The notes beneath the pieces are model-generated. The model saw only the letters and a program-made list of their open reading frames with translations. It made no database searches and was not told the DNA's origin. This document shows positions 1 to 6,330 of a stretch of DNA of 7,201 nucleotides, piece by piece. This DNA is from a bacterium (GTDB lineage: Bacteria; AUK180), in NCBI GenBank assembly GCA_030622125.1, contig JAUXGM010000109.1:1-7201 (forward strand), given 5' to 3'. Numbering within the stretch: position 1 is the first letter of the stretch; every line of letters begins with the position of its first letter. The position numbers and the translations under genes are program-made.

Positions 1-12
1 CTCAACTTTCTT

Positions 13-43
13 GGGACGCACCTGAACATCCGAGGTACGTCCC
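13..43. repeat. Imperfect inverted repeat (hairpin 1)
   Basis: GGGACG (13-18) pairs with CGTCCC (38-43). After one C/A mismatch, ACCT (20-23) pairs with AGGT (33-36), leaving a 9-base loop. That gives a 10-bp stem with one mismatch. There is no adjacent T-run on either strand, so it does not look like an intrinsic terminator. It resembles hairpin 2 in layout, since both are preceded by CTCAAC, which suggests a dispersed repeat. The alternative is that this is the edge of a larger structure cut off by the window. Confidence 0.55.
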
Positions 44-154
44 GCCTGTTTTCGGAGTTTGTATTTGTTTTTTTTTCATTGTCAATTGTTCATTGTCAAT
101 TGTCAATTGTTTTCGGTATGTCCCTCTTTTATGGCTTTTCGGAGATTGATATTG
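35..154. repeat. Degenerate direct duplication
   Basis: The sequence GTACGTCCCGC at 35-45, followed by TTTTCGGAGTTTG at 49-61 and TATTTG, recurs as GTATGTCCCTC at 116-126, followed by TTTTCGGAGATTG at 136-148 and ATATTG. The second copy has about ten extra bases between its two blocks. The TGTCAAT array lies between the copies. This suggests an old duplication of one repeat unit with later insertion or expansion of the heptamers. Confidence 0.5.
80..113. repeat. Heptamer tandem array, unit TGTCAAT
   Basis: Read in steps of seven from position 80, the sequence is TGTCAAT, TGTTCAT, TGTCAAT, TGTCAAT, then the degraded TGTTTTC. The second unit is a variant of the first. The array follows a T-run (68-76). 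Read on the minus strand it gives repeated ATTGACA. Such short heptanucleotide arrays occur between genes in several bacterial groups, including cyanobacteria. No function can be assigned from the sequence. Confidence 0.75.
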
Positions 155-168
155 TTTTTCCTCTCAAC

Positions 169-190
169 GGGTAGACATACAAGTCTACCC
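169..190. repeat. Perfect 8-bp hairpin (hairpin 2), REP-like
   Basis: GGGTAGAC (169-176) and GTCTACCC (183-190) are exact reverse complements around the 6-base loop ATACAA. Read on the minus strand, the element begins GTAGGGG and ends in a stem of the complementary bases. This is the general layout of GTAGGGG-type palindromic intergenic repeats found in many bacterial genomes; that comparison is from memory, not a search. There is no T-run on either side, so a repeat element is more likely than a Rho-independent terminator. Confidence 0.65.
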
Positions 191-212
191 CTACGGCTTT
201 GTATTACATTTG

Positions 213-247
213 ACTCTCAACTCTCAACTCTCAACTATTCACTGTCT
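213..247. repeat. Heptamer tandem array, unit ACTCTCA
   Basis: Read in steps of seven from 213, the sequence is ACTCTCA three times exactly, then the variants ACTATTC and ACTGTCT. The array ends 2 bases before the stop codon of the exchanger gene. Related CTCTCAAC and CTCAAC words occur singly before hairpin 2 (161-168) and hairpin 1 (3-8), so the same sequence family appears to be scattered across this region. Confidence 0.8.
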
Positions 248-249
248 TT

Positions 250-1251
250 CTATCCCCCGAATATGAATTTAATAGCGATAAGATAAATAATTATGCTTAT
301 TAATGCCAAAGTAATACGGATTCCTTTCCGGCTTTTTCCCTGAATAATAAAAAGGATACTTGAAAATGCCAATGTAGCAAGAACTATTCTATTTCCTGGA
401 GAAAGAATATTTATAAGTGGTGTTTTAAATGTGAAAATATCGCCAAGAACAAAGATTATTACATTGAATAGATTACTTCCGAGTATATTTCCATAAGCAA
501 GATTAACGGCATTGTATCTGAAAATGGCATGAATGGTAACGGCAACCTCAGGTAAGGAAGTAGAGATCGCTAAAAATATTGCGCCCACAAATGAGGAACC
601 AAGCGTAACACCTTTAAAGTCATATTTTGCAATGAAATCCGCTGTTTTCCCGAGAATAAGCCCAAAGCCTATTATCAAAAGCGAATAAAACACAAAAAGA
701 AAAATAACATTCTTTTTTGTTAAGTTTTTTTGTTTTTGCGGAATTTCGAACTCATCAGGTTCATCTACCTCGAGTTTTCCATAGAGCTTAAATATCCTTG
801 GAAGTAAGAATAAAAAAATGATCGACGGAATAGAGAGAAATAATACGGATCGTATTGCCGGGAAGAAATACATTCCAAAGAGAAGAACAGGAACTATTAT
901 ATAAAGGATTATTGTTTCATTATGTTCCTTTGCAGGGCTTACCATATTTTTTTTCGTAAGAAGAACCGAGAGTAATATTCCCCACAACACAGTAATATTA
1001 AACAGATCGCTTCCAAATACATCTGCGATCATGAGATTCGGATTCTTTGCAATAAAAACAGCGGAAAAACCCGAGGAGAGTTCCGGCAAACTTGTTATCA
1101 TGGAGATCAATACCGTTCCGATGAATGCCTCACCGAGTCCGGTTAATTTAGACAGTATCTTTGAATAAAATGTTAATTTCCCTCCGATGACGAATATCCC
1201 AAGAAACGAAATAAGAAAAAGAGCAATGTTAATAATTAATTTGCCGGGCAC
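250..1251 (-). CDS. CaCA-family Na+/Ca2+ (cation/Ca2+) exchanger, YrbG-like
   Basis: This 333-residue, highly hydrophobic inner-membrane protein has the two inverted alpha-repeats that define the CaCA antiporter superfamily. Alpha-1 spans about residues 38-91, with SLPE at 54-57 and GSDLFN at 80-85. Alpha-2 spans about 214-270, with TSLPE at 231-235 and GSNLFN at 258-263. The acidic residues E57 and E235 match the paired glutamates that bind the cation in this family. A charged linker near 157-180 separates the two halves. By family knowledge the protein exports Ca2+ in exchange for Na+ or H+; the true ions cannot be told from sequence. Translation starts at GTG, supported by AGGAG nine bases upstream and an in-frame TAA just before it. 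The gene overlaps the mreD-like gene by 23 bases in another frame, so it is the last member of the mre operon. Family assignment is firm; its link to cell shape is not. Confidence 0.92.
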   Translation of the reverse strand: MPGKLIINIALFLISFLGIFVIGGKLTFYSKILSKLTGLGEAFIGTVLISMITSLPELSSGFSAVFIAKNPNLMIADVFGSDLFNITVLWGILLSVLLTKKNMVSPAKEHNETIILYIIVPVLLFGMYFFPAIRSVLFLSIPSIIFLFLLPRIFKLYGKLEVDEPDEFEIPQKQKNLTKKNVIFLFVFYSLLIIGFGLILGKTADFIAKYDFKGVTLGSSFVGAIFLAISTSLPEVAVTIHAIFRYNAVNLAYGNILGSNLFNVIIFVLGDIFTFKTPLINILSPGNRIVLATLAFSSILFIIQGKSRKGIRITLALISIIIYLIAIKFIFGG

Positions 1252-1675
1252 GTTTTTTTACTCCTAAGATTATAATTATGTTTAATAAAAGATTTAAAAA
1301 TATCGGAATGACCGCTACAAATACATTCACCGAATAAAAGACAGAAAAAAATAAAAGTTTAAATAATAATGCGCCAAAAATTACAATAAATAAAATTAGA
1401 GACATATAATACATATTAACCCCGGATATCGAGACAAAAAAATTAAAAAGTAAGTAAACCACAATAAGATATACCGGCAAAAATAATATATCGGAAGCGT
1501 AAATGCTATTCAAAAATAGAATAATAAAAAAAGTTACAACTATCGTTCTGTTATCTCTACTGTTGGACCTTATCAGAAAAACCAAAAGAGGTATGAAATC
1601 CGCAATTAGAAACAAATTTCCACCTGAATTTATTATTAGGGAATCAAGAATGAGTAGGATTACAAATATAACCAT
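1229..1675 (-). CDS. mreD: MreD-like rod shape-determining membrane protein
   Basis: This small protein of 148 residues is almost entirely hydrophobic, with about five or six membrane segments (roughly 2-14, 20-36, 44-60, 62-80, 88-112 and 116-138) and a basic tail, KKRAR. Its length and topology fit MreD, the integral membrane partner of MreC in the elongation complex. MreD sequences are poorly conserved, so the call rests mostly on position directly after mreC. The start ATG overlaps the mreC stop by one base (TAATG), with only a weak AGGAA upstream, which suggests coupled translation. The 3' end overlaps the exchanger gene by 23 bases. It could be an unrelated small membrane protein, but the mreB-mreC-mreD order makes MreD much the likeliest. 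Confidence 0.8.
   Translation of the reverse strand: MVIFVILLILDSLIINSGGNLFLIADFIPLLVFLIRSNSRDNRTIVVTFFIILFLNSIYASDILFLPVYLIVVYLLFNFFVSISGVNMYYMSLILFIVIFGALLFKLLFFSVFYSVNVFVAVIPIFLNLLLNIIIILGVKKRARQINY
1261..1265 (-). promoter_or_regulatory. Ribosome binding site for the exchanger (GTG start)
   Basis: The minus strand reads AGGAG here, nine bases before the GTG at 1251-1249. It lies inside the last codons of the mreD-like gene. An in-frame TAA at 1260-1258 rules out a longer upstream start, so this site fixes the start codon. Confidence 0.8.
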
Positions 1676-2496
1676 TATTTTAATTTCCTGTATATATTGA
1701 GCTCTTTCAATTGCCTAATATTTGGAATAGTCCTTATTTCATAGATATATTTATTAACCTCTTTTTTTATTTCTCTGCCGACAAATCCAATAATAAAATC
1801 CTTCCCAAAATTATCCGATATACCATGAGAATAGATTGGTGTATCCATTAAAAGATATTTCTTTATTTTTAAATTTTGTGGGCAGAGAAATGATATTGTA
1901 AATAGATTGTTTTCCTTTCGGCAAAGTCCCGGAAGCGTTATGTTATTTGCCTTTTCACCGATAGTTATTGAGCCATCTACAAGGGATTTTTCATTAAAGA
2001 TCATTTCAATAACAGATGTAGAAAAATTTACTCGTCTTACTCTACCGATAAGGTATCCGTTGTAGGCGACAAAATCATTCTCTTTGATCTTATCACGCTT
2101 GCCGGCGTTTACCGTAATATAACTATTATTAAATAGATCATATATGGAAATTATGTTAAATGTGCCGAGATATATGGAATCGGTCCTATCTTTATAGTTA
2201 AGGATCTTCTTTAATCGAGTATATTTTATCAGACTGTTTTTCAAGGCACAATTTTTTATAACAAGTTTACTATTTAGTTCTCTTAATAGTTTATTTTCAT
2301 TTATTAAGAGTTTTTTTTCTTTCTTTTTAAGGAATATCCCCTTAATATTTTCGGATGTCCTATAAGAAAAGGAAACAATGGGAGAGCTAATTGTGTGGAA
2401 AAGAAAAGAGATACTACTTTTTGTATAGAAAAAAAAGTAGAACATTAAAACAATAGTAAGGATAGAGTATTTAAACCAGTTCTCGCCTAATTTCAT
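1675..2496 (-). CDS. mreC: Rod shape-determining protein MreC
   Basis: MreC is a bitopic inner-membrane protein whose periplasmic part scaffolds the elongation machinery and links MreB to the wall synthases. The 273-residue product has a short cytoplasmic start, a membrane segment at about 9-24, a Lys/Glu/Leu/Asn-rich helical stretch at about 55-98 that fits the MreC coiled coil, and then the two-part beta domain from about 104. Recognisable signatures are ITVNAGKRDKIKENDFVAYNGYLIGRV (split here as ITVNAGKRDKIKEN at 127-140 and DFVAYNGYLIGRV at 141-153) and DTPIYSHGISDNFGKDFIIG near 218-237, matching the family's pattern of a Gly-rich turn followed by an fPkG-like stretch. The length is typical. 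The start overlaps the mreB stop in ATGA, and no strong Shine-Dalgarno is seen, so translation is probably coupled to mreB. Confidence 0.93.
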   Translation of the reverse strand: MKLGENWFKYSILTIVLMFYFFFYTKSSISFLFHTISSPIVSFSYRTSENIKGIFLKKKEKKLLINENKLLRELNSKLVIKNCALKNSLIKYTRLKKILNYKDRTDSIYLGTFNIISIYDLFNNSYITVNAGKRDKIKENDFVAYNGYLIGRVRRVNFSTSVIEMIFNEKSLVDGSITIGEKANNITLPGLCRKENNLFTISFLCPQNLKIKKYLLMDTPIYSHGISDNFGKDFIIGFVGREIKKEVNKYIYEIRTIPNIRQLKELNIYRKLK

Positions 2497-3494
2497 TTAT
2501 CGAGTGAATCAAGAACAATTCCAGTCCCTTTAACAACACAGGTAAGCGGATCCTTGGCAACCCTTACTTTTAATCCTGTTTCTTCTTCAATTCTTTTATC
2601 CAAATCTCTTAGCAAAGCACCGCCACCTGCTATTACAATTCCATCCTCTGCAATATCGGAAGAAAGTTCAGGCGGTGTTTTTTCAAGTGTCTGTTTTATA
2701 ATATTTATTATACTTGTTATCGGAGGTTGTAATGCCTGTCTGATTTTTTCGGATTTTATGGTTACATTTCTCGGAAGTCCCGAAACGATCTCTCTTCCGC
2801 TTATATCCATTTCCATTTCTTCTTCTTGCGGAAAAGCGGAGCCGATATTTATTTTAATGTTTTCAGCGGTTCTGTCCCCAATCAAAAGGTTGTGTTCGTT
2901 CCTTATATACTCAATGAGATGTTGATCCATCTTATCCCCGGCATATCTTATGGAATTTGCTAAAACGATCCCTCCGAGAGAAAGGATCGCTACCTCCGTG
3001 GTGCCTCCGCCGATATCAACGATCATACAACCTCTCGGCTCATTAATAGCAAGTCCCGCTCCAATCGCTGCTGCTCTGGGTTCGTCAATAAGATAGACCT
3101 TTCTTGCTCCTGCGGCAATCGTAGCATCTTCAACTGCTTTTTTTTCTACCTTCGTTATCCCATAAGGAATTGATATAACGATTCTCGGTGCAACGAAACT
3201 ATGTTTATTATGAACCCTTCTAATAAAATATTTTATCATCTCTTCCGTTTCTTCAAAATAGGCGATAACCCCGTCTTTTAACGGTCTTATTGCATTGATC
3301 TCACCCGGTGTTTTCCCCAGCATCATTTTTGCTGCTGCACCAAATGCAAACGGTGTACCATCGGCTCTATTTGCTACGACCGATGGCTCGGAACAAACGA
3401 TCCCTTTTCCCTTCACATAGATCAATATATTTGCCGTTCCAAGGTCTATGCCGATATCAGTTGAAAAAAGCCCCTTAAAAAAATTTAAAAACAT
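2493..3494 (-). CDS. mreB: Rod shape-determining protein MreB (bacterial actin)
   Basis: MreB forms membrane-bound ATP-dependent filaments that direct side-wall peptidoglycan synthesis. The 333-residue length is normal for the family. The actin-fold nucleotide motifs are present in order: phosphate-1 DIGIDLGTAN (13-22), the catalytic-Glu region LIDEPRAAAIGAG (135-147, with E138 before the Pro), phosphate-2 DIGGGTTEV (160-168) and adenosine-site GIVIAGGGALLRDLD (285-299). The first ten residues, MFLNFFKGLF, are bulky and hydrophobic with one Lys, like the amphipathic membrane-binding tip of Gram-negative MreB. Minor oddities are PYGIT where PSGIT is usual (110-114) and EPR where EPM is usual (138-140). 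A strong AAGGAG lies six bases before the ATG. The gene follows the TPR gene by one base and overlaps mreC by four bases. Confidence 0.97.
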   Translation of the reverse strand: MFLNFFKGLFSTDIGIDLGTANILIYVKGKGIVCSEPSVVANRADGTPFAFGAAAKMMLGKTPGEINAIRPLKDGVIAYFEETEEMIKYFIRRVHNKHSFVAPRIVISIPYGITKVEKKAVEDATIAAGARKVYLIDEPRAAAIGAGLAINEPRGCMIVDIGGGTTEVAILSLGGIVLANSIRYAGDKMDQHLIEYIRNEHNLLIGDRTAENIKINIGSAFPQEEEMEMDISGREIVSGLPRNVTIKSEKIRQALQPPITSIINIIKQTLEKTPPELSSDIAEDGIVIAGGGALLRDLDKRIEEETGLKVRVAKDPLTCVVKGTGIVLDSLDK

Positions 3495-3495
3495 A

Positions 3496-4467
3496 CTATT
3501 CTCCTTTTGTTATTTTTTCTTTAAATTGTATCGCATCTTGATAATTCGAATCCATCTTTAATGTATAATTAATAGATTGAATTGCCCTTTTTTTCATTCC
3601 AAGATTATAATAGGTCTTTGAAAGCCAATAATTTACTTTTGTAGAATTCCAATACTTCTTTGCTTTCTTGTAAAATCTTAACGCCTCTGAATATTGATGT
3701 TCTCGGTAGTATATATAACCGTAGTAATAAAAACATACTCCCTTATCTTTCCCTTGAAGATCTTGATAACTACTGCCGAGTAACGGCTTGGCAATCTCAA
3801 AAAGTTCGGAATCCTTTGCCAATTTACCAAGTATAAATCTCGAATAACTATTATTTTTATCATATTTTATTATGCAATCATAAGTATTTCGGTCGATTTC
3901 TTTTAATAAATTCAAAAAATGATCGTTTTTGATCTCATTGTATGTAGTAATAACAATGCCTTTTTTTATATAGATATTTCTTATCCGACTTAATTTTTTC
4001 GATAGCGCCGGGTTTTTCACAGCGATTATTTTTATCTGAACCTCAATTTTTTTTATAGTAAAAATTAAAGCGTCAACATAATAATTCAAAAATTTTCCCT
4101 TATTGCATTCCTTTTTCAACCCTTTTTCAATGTATGTAATAGCATCCGTCTGTTTCATTTCCATAAGAGAGAAAATGAGTTTTTTTAGGTATTCGCAATT
4201 GATCTCCCGCTCAGGCATCAAGGCAAACGCTTGTTTATAATATCTGATAGCTCGTGAATACTTCTCCGTTATATAATAATAATCAGCTACCTTTAATGCT
4301 TTTTCATAATTAGTCGGGTCATTTGCAATTGATTTTAAAAGCTTCATTTCAGATGGAGAACCAATAAAACGAAAGTATACGATGAATAAAAAAATTATGA
4401 GAGCAATATAGACTACTCCCAACTTCCACGGAAACTTAAGGCGACTCTTTCTTTTTTCAATCTTCAT
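3496..4467 (-). CDS. Membrane-anchored TPR-repeat protein at head of mre operon
   Basis: The 323-residue product has a basic N-terminus, one membrane segment at about 17-33 and a long soluble part. By the positive-inside rule the soluble part should lie in the periplasm. TPR-like helix pairs are visible at about 55-88 (AADYYY-type and AIRYYKQAFALMP), 244-275 (YYYGYIYYREHQYSEALRFY) and 278-311 (YWLSKTYYNLGMKKRAIQS). The middle, about 100-235, is helical and Lys/Ile-rich with no family I recognise. TPRs bind other proteins, so a scaffold role in the elongation complex is plausible from the operon position but is not shown. It is the first gene after the divergent promoter, has no clear Shine-Dalgarno, and ends one base before mreB. 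It is not a known standard Mre component. Confidence 0.8.
   Translation of the reverse strand: MKIEKRKSRLKFPWKLGVVYIALIIFLFIVYFRFIGSPSEMKLLKSIANDPTNYEKALKVADYYYITEKYSRAIRYYKQAFALMPEREINCEYLKKLIFSLMEMKQTDAITYIEKGLKKECNKGKFLNYYVDALIFTIKKIEVQIKIIAVKNPALSKKLSRIRNIYIKKGIVITTYNEIKNDHFLNLLKEIDRNTYDCIIKYDKNNSYSRFILGKLAKDSELFEIAKPLLGSSYQDLQGKDKGVCFYYYGYIYYREHQYSEALRFYKKAKKYWNSTKVNYWLSKTYYNLGMKKRAIQSINYTLKMDSNYQDAIQFKEKITKGE
3501..3506 (-). promoter_or_regulatory. Ribosome binding site of mreB
   Basis: AAGGAG on the minus strand, six bases before the mreB ATG, lies within the last codons of the TPR gene. It is the strongest Shine-Dalgarno inside the operon. This fits a need for more MreB than for its neighbours, although that reading is inference. 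Confidence 0.8.
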
Positions 4468-4482
4468 ATCTATAAAAAATAG

Positions 4483-4511
4483 TTGAATATTTATCTAAAT
4501 TAGATTATAAT
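4483..4511 (+). promoter_or_regulatory. Sigma70-type promoter for the isomerase-tyrS unit
   Basis: TTGAAT (4483-4488) and a perfect TATAAT (4506-4511) are separated by exactly 17 bases, giving a predicted start near 4518 and a leader of about 40 bases. The -10 shares four bases with the minus-strand -10. Together the two boxes form the palindrome ATTATAAT (4504-4511). Confidence 0.65.
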
Positions 4512-4532
4512 ATATTTTCAATGTTATTTCAA
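4504..4532 (-). promoter_or_regulatory. Sigma70-type promoter for the TPR-mreBCD-exchanger operon
   Basis: On the minus strand, TTGAAA (4532-4527) and a perfect TATAAT (4509-4504) are separated by exactly 17 bases. This predicts transcription starting near 4497, about 30 bases before the TPR start codon. The region is very AT-rich, which raises the chance of false matches. Consensus -10, near-consensus -35 and ideal spacing just upstream of a five-gene operon make the call reasonable. The -10 overlaps the opposing -10. Confidence 0.65.
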
Positions 4533-4543
4533 ATTATTTATAT

Positions 4544-4548
4544 GGAGG
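4544..4548 (+). promoter_or_regulatory. Ribosome binding site of the isomerase
   Basis: GGAGG lies nine bases before the ATG at 4558 and 15 before a second in-frame ATG at 4564. The spacing favours the first ATG as the start. Confidence 0.85.
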
Positions 4549-4557
4549 TTTTGGTTT

Positions 4558-6330
4558 ATGGTAATGCGATATTTTAGAAGGCACTTTGTTGGGATCATCT
4601 GGGCTGTTATAATCGTCTTTATAGCCGGATTTGTAGTATTAAGTTCTTTTTCCTATGTTCAGACAAAAAAGAATACGGTATTTAAAATAGGTAAAAAAAC
4701 ATATCCTATTACGGAATATTATAATAGAGTTGAGCAATTAAGAAATTATTTTTATAAAAATAATAAGGAATATGAAGAGGATAAATTAAAAAGGGATGCA
4801 CTTGATAGTTTTGTTTCCGAAGCAACTTTTATTAGATATGCCAAAGATCTTGGTGTTAAAGTAGGTAAGAAAGATATTCAAAATTTTATCAGATCTCAAA
4901 AATATTTTTTAGACGAGAATGAAAATTTTTCCTACGATAGATATATTGCTCTTTTAAAAGAAAATAATTTTACACCGGCATTATATGAAGCACAAATCAG
5001 ATTAAAACTCTTAACGGATCAACTAAATGTTCTTATTCAAAATACAAATATTGTTCCGCCGCTTTACCTGAACGATATCGGTAGGTTGCCGAATCTTGGA
5101 TATACATGCCTATGGACGGCTGCCGAAGTTTCCCTATTCAATGACAAAGTTAAAATTACAGATCAAGATATTAATAGTTATTATTCATCACATTTAAGCG
5201 ACTATTTTGTTGAACCGTTGGTAAAAATTGCATACAAAGAGCTTGATGTAATGGTAACGGAGGAAGAGGAAAAGACAATAGTTAATCAATTAAACGAAAT
5301 AAAAAAACAGTTGAAAGCAGGTAAGATAAAATTTGAAGATGCCGCAAAAGCATATTCCGAAGGTCCGACGGGAGCAAAGGGAGGAGAACTCGGCTGGTTT
5401 GATTCTACAACAATGGTTAAAGACTTTACAAAAATTGTATTCGCTTTAAAAAAGGGTGAGATATCAGAGCCGTTTAAAACACAATTCGGGTATCATATTG
5501 TAGAAAAAGAGGATAGTAAAATTGAAGATGGAAAAGAAAAAGTTAGAGCAAGACATATTCTAATGAAAATCAAGGCATCGGATGAAACAAAAAATAATAT
5601 TTACAATAAAGCACTTGAAGCATATTCACAAATGTCAAAAGGAGGGAAAATAGATGACCTTTTTAAAAATATAAAGACAACGAATTTCCTGATAAAGAAT
5701 GATCTGCCTTATAAACAGATGGATGATATTTTTGATTATGAAAAGGATGATACCGCCGGCTATCCATTTTTTGTTAAGGGTGATGAAGAAAAAAATATAC
5801 CCGATAAGTATGTGGTTTATCAACTTCTTGAAAAGAAAAGCGGGTATTACAAAAAGATTGTGGATATAAAAGAGGAATTAACCGAAAAAGTAAGAGATGA
5901 AAAGATCATAAATTATCTGGAAAAAAACAAGGATAAACTCGTTGAAAAACTCTCCCTTAAATTGAATGATGCCTCATTTACTTCTTCCGACCGAATTATT
6001 ACGGATATTTTCGGAGATGTCAAGGAAGATGATGAGATCAAAGAAGATATCACTAAATTCGTAGGAGAAATGAAAGAGAAATTAAATAACATTACCAGAG
6101 ATCAATATGCAATCGGTAGATTAAATGATGTGGTCTATATCTTTCAGTTGAAAAAGAAATCCCTACCTCCGCTCTCCGTTGATTTCAGTCAAAAGACTAT
6201 GAGTTATATATCATATTTTTATAAAAGTTCGATGGTGGGAGAGTTTATCAGGTATCTAAAAAAGAGATACGGTGTTCATATTTATTGGGACAGGATCGGA
6301 ATTAAAGAGGAAAGAACCGAAGATAAATAA
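4558..6330 (+). CDS. Membrane-anchored peptidyl-prolyl cis-trans isomerase, PpiD/SurA-like
   Basis: This 590-residue protein has the PpiD layout: a short basic N-terminus, one membrane anchor (about 11-31), a SurA-type N-terminal chaperone domain (about 41-165), a parvulin-type rotamase domain (about 222-317) and a long helical, Lys/Glu-rich C-terminal part. In the rotamase domain, [20 protein letters not shown] (259-278), GW, and the closing stretch [11 protein letters not shown] (306-316) are typical. Its first strand reads VKIAYKEL (222-229), where active parvulins have a histidine (ARHIL-like). Immediately after it, VRARHILM (329-336) opens a second, degenerate parvulin-like segment that ends in [10 protein letters not shown] (416-425) without the closing FGYH. 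By family knowledge the protein would assist folding of exported proteins at the periplasmic face; catalytic activity is uncertain. GGAGG supports the start. The stop overlaps tyrS by one base. Length is close to that of E. coli PpiD, but I leave out the symbol because orthology is unproven. Confidence 0.88.
   Translation: MVMRYFRRHFVGIIWAVIIVFIAGFVVLSSFSYVQTKKNTVFKIGKKTYPITEYYNRVEQLRNYFYKNNKEYEEDKLKRDALDSFVSEATFIRYAKDLGVKVGKKDIQNFIRSQKYFLDENENFSYDRYIALLKENNFTPALYEAQIRLKLLTDQLNVLIQNTNIVPPLYLNDIGRLPNLGYTCLWTAAEVSLFNDKVKITDQDINSYYSSHLSDYFVEPLVKIAYKELDVMVTEEEEKTIVNQLNEIKKQLKAGKIKFEDAAKAYSEGPTGAKGGELGWFDSTTMVKDFTKIVFALKKGEISEPFKTQFGYHIVEKEDSKIEDGKEKVRARHILMKIKASDETKNNIYNKALEAYSQMSKGGKIDDLFKNIKTTNFLIKNDLPYKQMDDIFDYEKDDTAGYPFFVKGDEEKNIPDKYVVYQLLEKKSGYYKKIVDIKEELTEKVRDEKIINYLEKNKDKLVEKLSLKLNDASFTSSDRIITDIFGDVKEDDEIKEDITKFVGEMKEKLNNITRDQYAIGRLNDVVYIFQLKKKSLPPLSVDFSQKTMSYISYFYKSSMVGEFIRYLKKRYGVHIYWDRIGIKEERTEDK

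Larger units (their letters stand above)
1..249. other. Non-coding repeat-rich intergenic region
   Basis: This stretch lies downstream of the exchanger gene's stop codon and contains no open frame that looks like a protein. It is a mosaic of short repeats: an imperfect hairpin (13-43), an array with 7-base period built on TGTCAAT (80-113), a perfect 8-bp hairpin (169-190) and a second 7-base-period array built on ACTCTCA (213-247). The motif CTCAAC occurs just before both hairpins (3-8 and 163-168), and a degenerate unit is present twice (35-67 and 116-154). No rRNA or tRNA is visible, and no hairpin is followed by a T-run on either strand, so I see no clear terminator for the minus-strand operon. 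Confidence 0.75.

Noticed and set aside
13-43. Rho-independent terminator
   Set aside because: The stem is followed by mixed sequence on both strands and no T-run directly after it.
80-113. Tandem minus-strand promoters from repeated TTGACA words
   Set aside because: The TTGACA matches come from the heptamer unit, and no reasonable -10 follows the last one at 16-18 bases.
80-247. CRISPR array
   Set aside because: The repeats are only 7 bases and directly abutting, with no spacers, and no cas gene is in the window.
59-286. Open frame of 75 codons on the plus strand over the repeat region
   Set aside because: It is built from the T-run, the heptamer arrays and hairpin 2, runs into the exchanger gene's 3' end on the opposite strand, has no Shine-Dalgarno, and its translation is low-complexity.
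1251-1260. Slippery A7 run producing a MreD-exchanger fusion by ribosomal frameshift
   Set aside because: A -1 shift at A-AAA-AAA meets a TAA after a few codons, and the exchanger has its own AGGAG and GTG, so independent initiation is the simpler reading. Only a one-base loss in the run would fuse the frames.
1503-1700. Plus-strand open frame antisense to mreD and the mreC end
   Set aside because: Antisense shadow in AT-rich sequence, with no start signal and no recognisable domain.
2554-2925. Plus-strand open frame of 123 codons antisense to mreB
   Set aside because: mreB is unmistakable on the other strand; this frame is its shadow, Ser/Ile-rich, with no ribosome binding site.
5635-5823. 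Minus-strand frame opposite the isomerase
   Set aside because: Low-complexity Ile/Phe-rich shadow of the Lys/Asp-rich isomerase coding strand.
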